A stretch of DNA of 64,000 nucleotides from Margaritifera margaritifera (Eukaryota; Mollusca; Bivalvia; Unionida; Margaritiferidae). Both the position numbers and the translations under genes were made by a program. Each line of letters starts with the position of its first letter. Position 1 is the first letter of the stretch. Below, piece after piece: positions 63,735 to 64,000 of the stretch. The notes beneath the pieces are model-generated. The model saw only the letters and a program-made list of their open reading frames with translations. It did not search any database and had not been told where the DNA came from. The stretch is taken from assembly GCA_029931535.1 (NCBI GenBank), contig JAQPZY010000679.1:124001-188000 (forward strand), given 5' to 3'.

Positions 63735-64000
63735 GTAAGTTAAAAAAAAGTAGTCTTACAGATACATTAATTCCAGAACTTTTAATAAGGTAATAGTTAC
63801 CTAAATAAAATATTAATCATGATTGGGATGTTTTTAAGTATTCAATGTACTTTAGAAGAAAGGTTTGAAAACTAGACACCGGTGACATAGTCTGTTGGAT
63901 AAAATAAACACTAAGTACGGACAAAATACAAAATCACATACTGATTAATAAAAAATGATAAAATAAAAATTAAAAAAAAAATAATAAAAACGCTTACATG
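63735..64000 (+). other. Start of intron 6, gene copy 2
   Basis: Aligns with 9812-9873 and then directly with 11406 onward of copy 1, without the pogo-like element; the empty TA site is at 63794-63795. Confidence 0.8.

Overview
This is a eukaryotic, AT-rich, repeat-dense nuclear window, most likely from a mollusc (probably a bivalve). The support for that is the split genes with GT-AG introns, tRNA-derived SINEs, CR1/jockey-type LINEs, many small inverted-repeat elements and long microsatellites. No database search was possible, so the taxon is inferred.

Host genes. Two head-to-tail copies of one gene flank the window, both on the + strand. Copy 2 (45515 to beyond the right edge) has six exons in view: signal peptide, J domain with an HPD motif, a helical linker, then a multi-pass membrane region. 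Copy 1 (entering from the left edge, ending at 12011) shows the matching last four exons, including the terminal exon and stop. Exon sizes and intron phases agree between copies, reading frames are open, and much of the intron sequence still aligns, so this is a fairly recent tandem duplication. The product looks like a secretory-pathway polytopic membrane protein with a luminal J domain. I do not recognise a named family with this layout.

Middle region. From 12250 to 38275 lies a tandem array built around a CR1/jockey-like LINE on the - strand (ORF1, endonuclease, reverse transcriptase; all copies broken). The LINE sits inside a unit of an 84-bp minisatellite. The whole 7.18-7.47 kb block is repeated: 12758-20231, 20232-27410 and 27411-34589, followed by a diverged partial copy to 38275. 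Diagnostic bases show that the two inner LINEs are hybrids of the outer ones, as expected from unequal crossing-over between LINE copies.

Between the array and gene copy 2 lie a decayed, intron-containing Crypton/DUF3504-type tyrosine recombinase gene (38497-40304), a DNA element with inverted tandem-repeat ends (40307-41150), long AT and GA microsatellites, a 54-bp minisatellite with alternating subunits (43574-44262) and a tRNA-derived SINE (44998-45180).

Introns. Comparing the two gene copies dates several insertions: a pogo/Tigger-like element with a CENP-B-type helix-turn-helix remnant (9874-11405) whose empty site is preserved in copy 2, and two MITE-like insertions present only in copy 2. 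Nothing here looks prokaryotic, viral, or like a CRISPR or rRNA locus.
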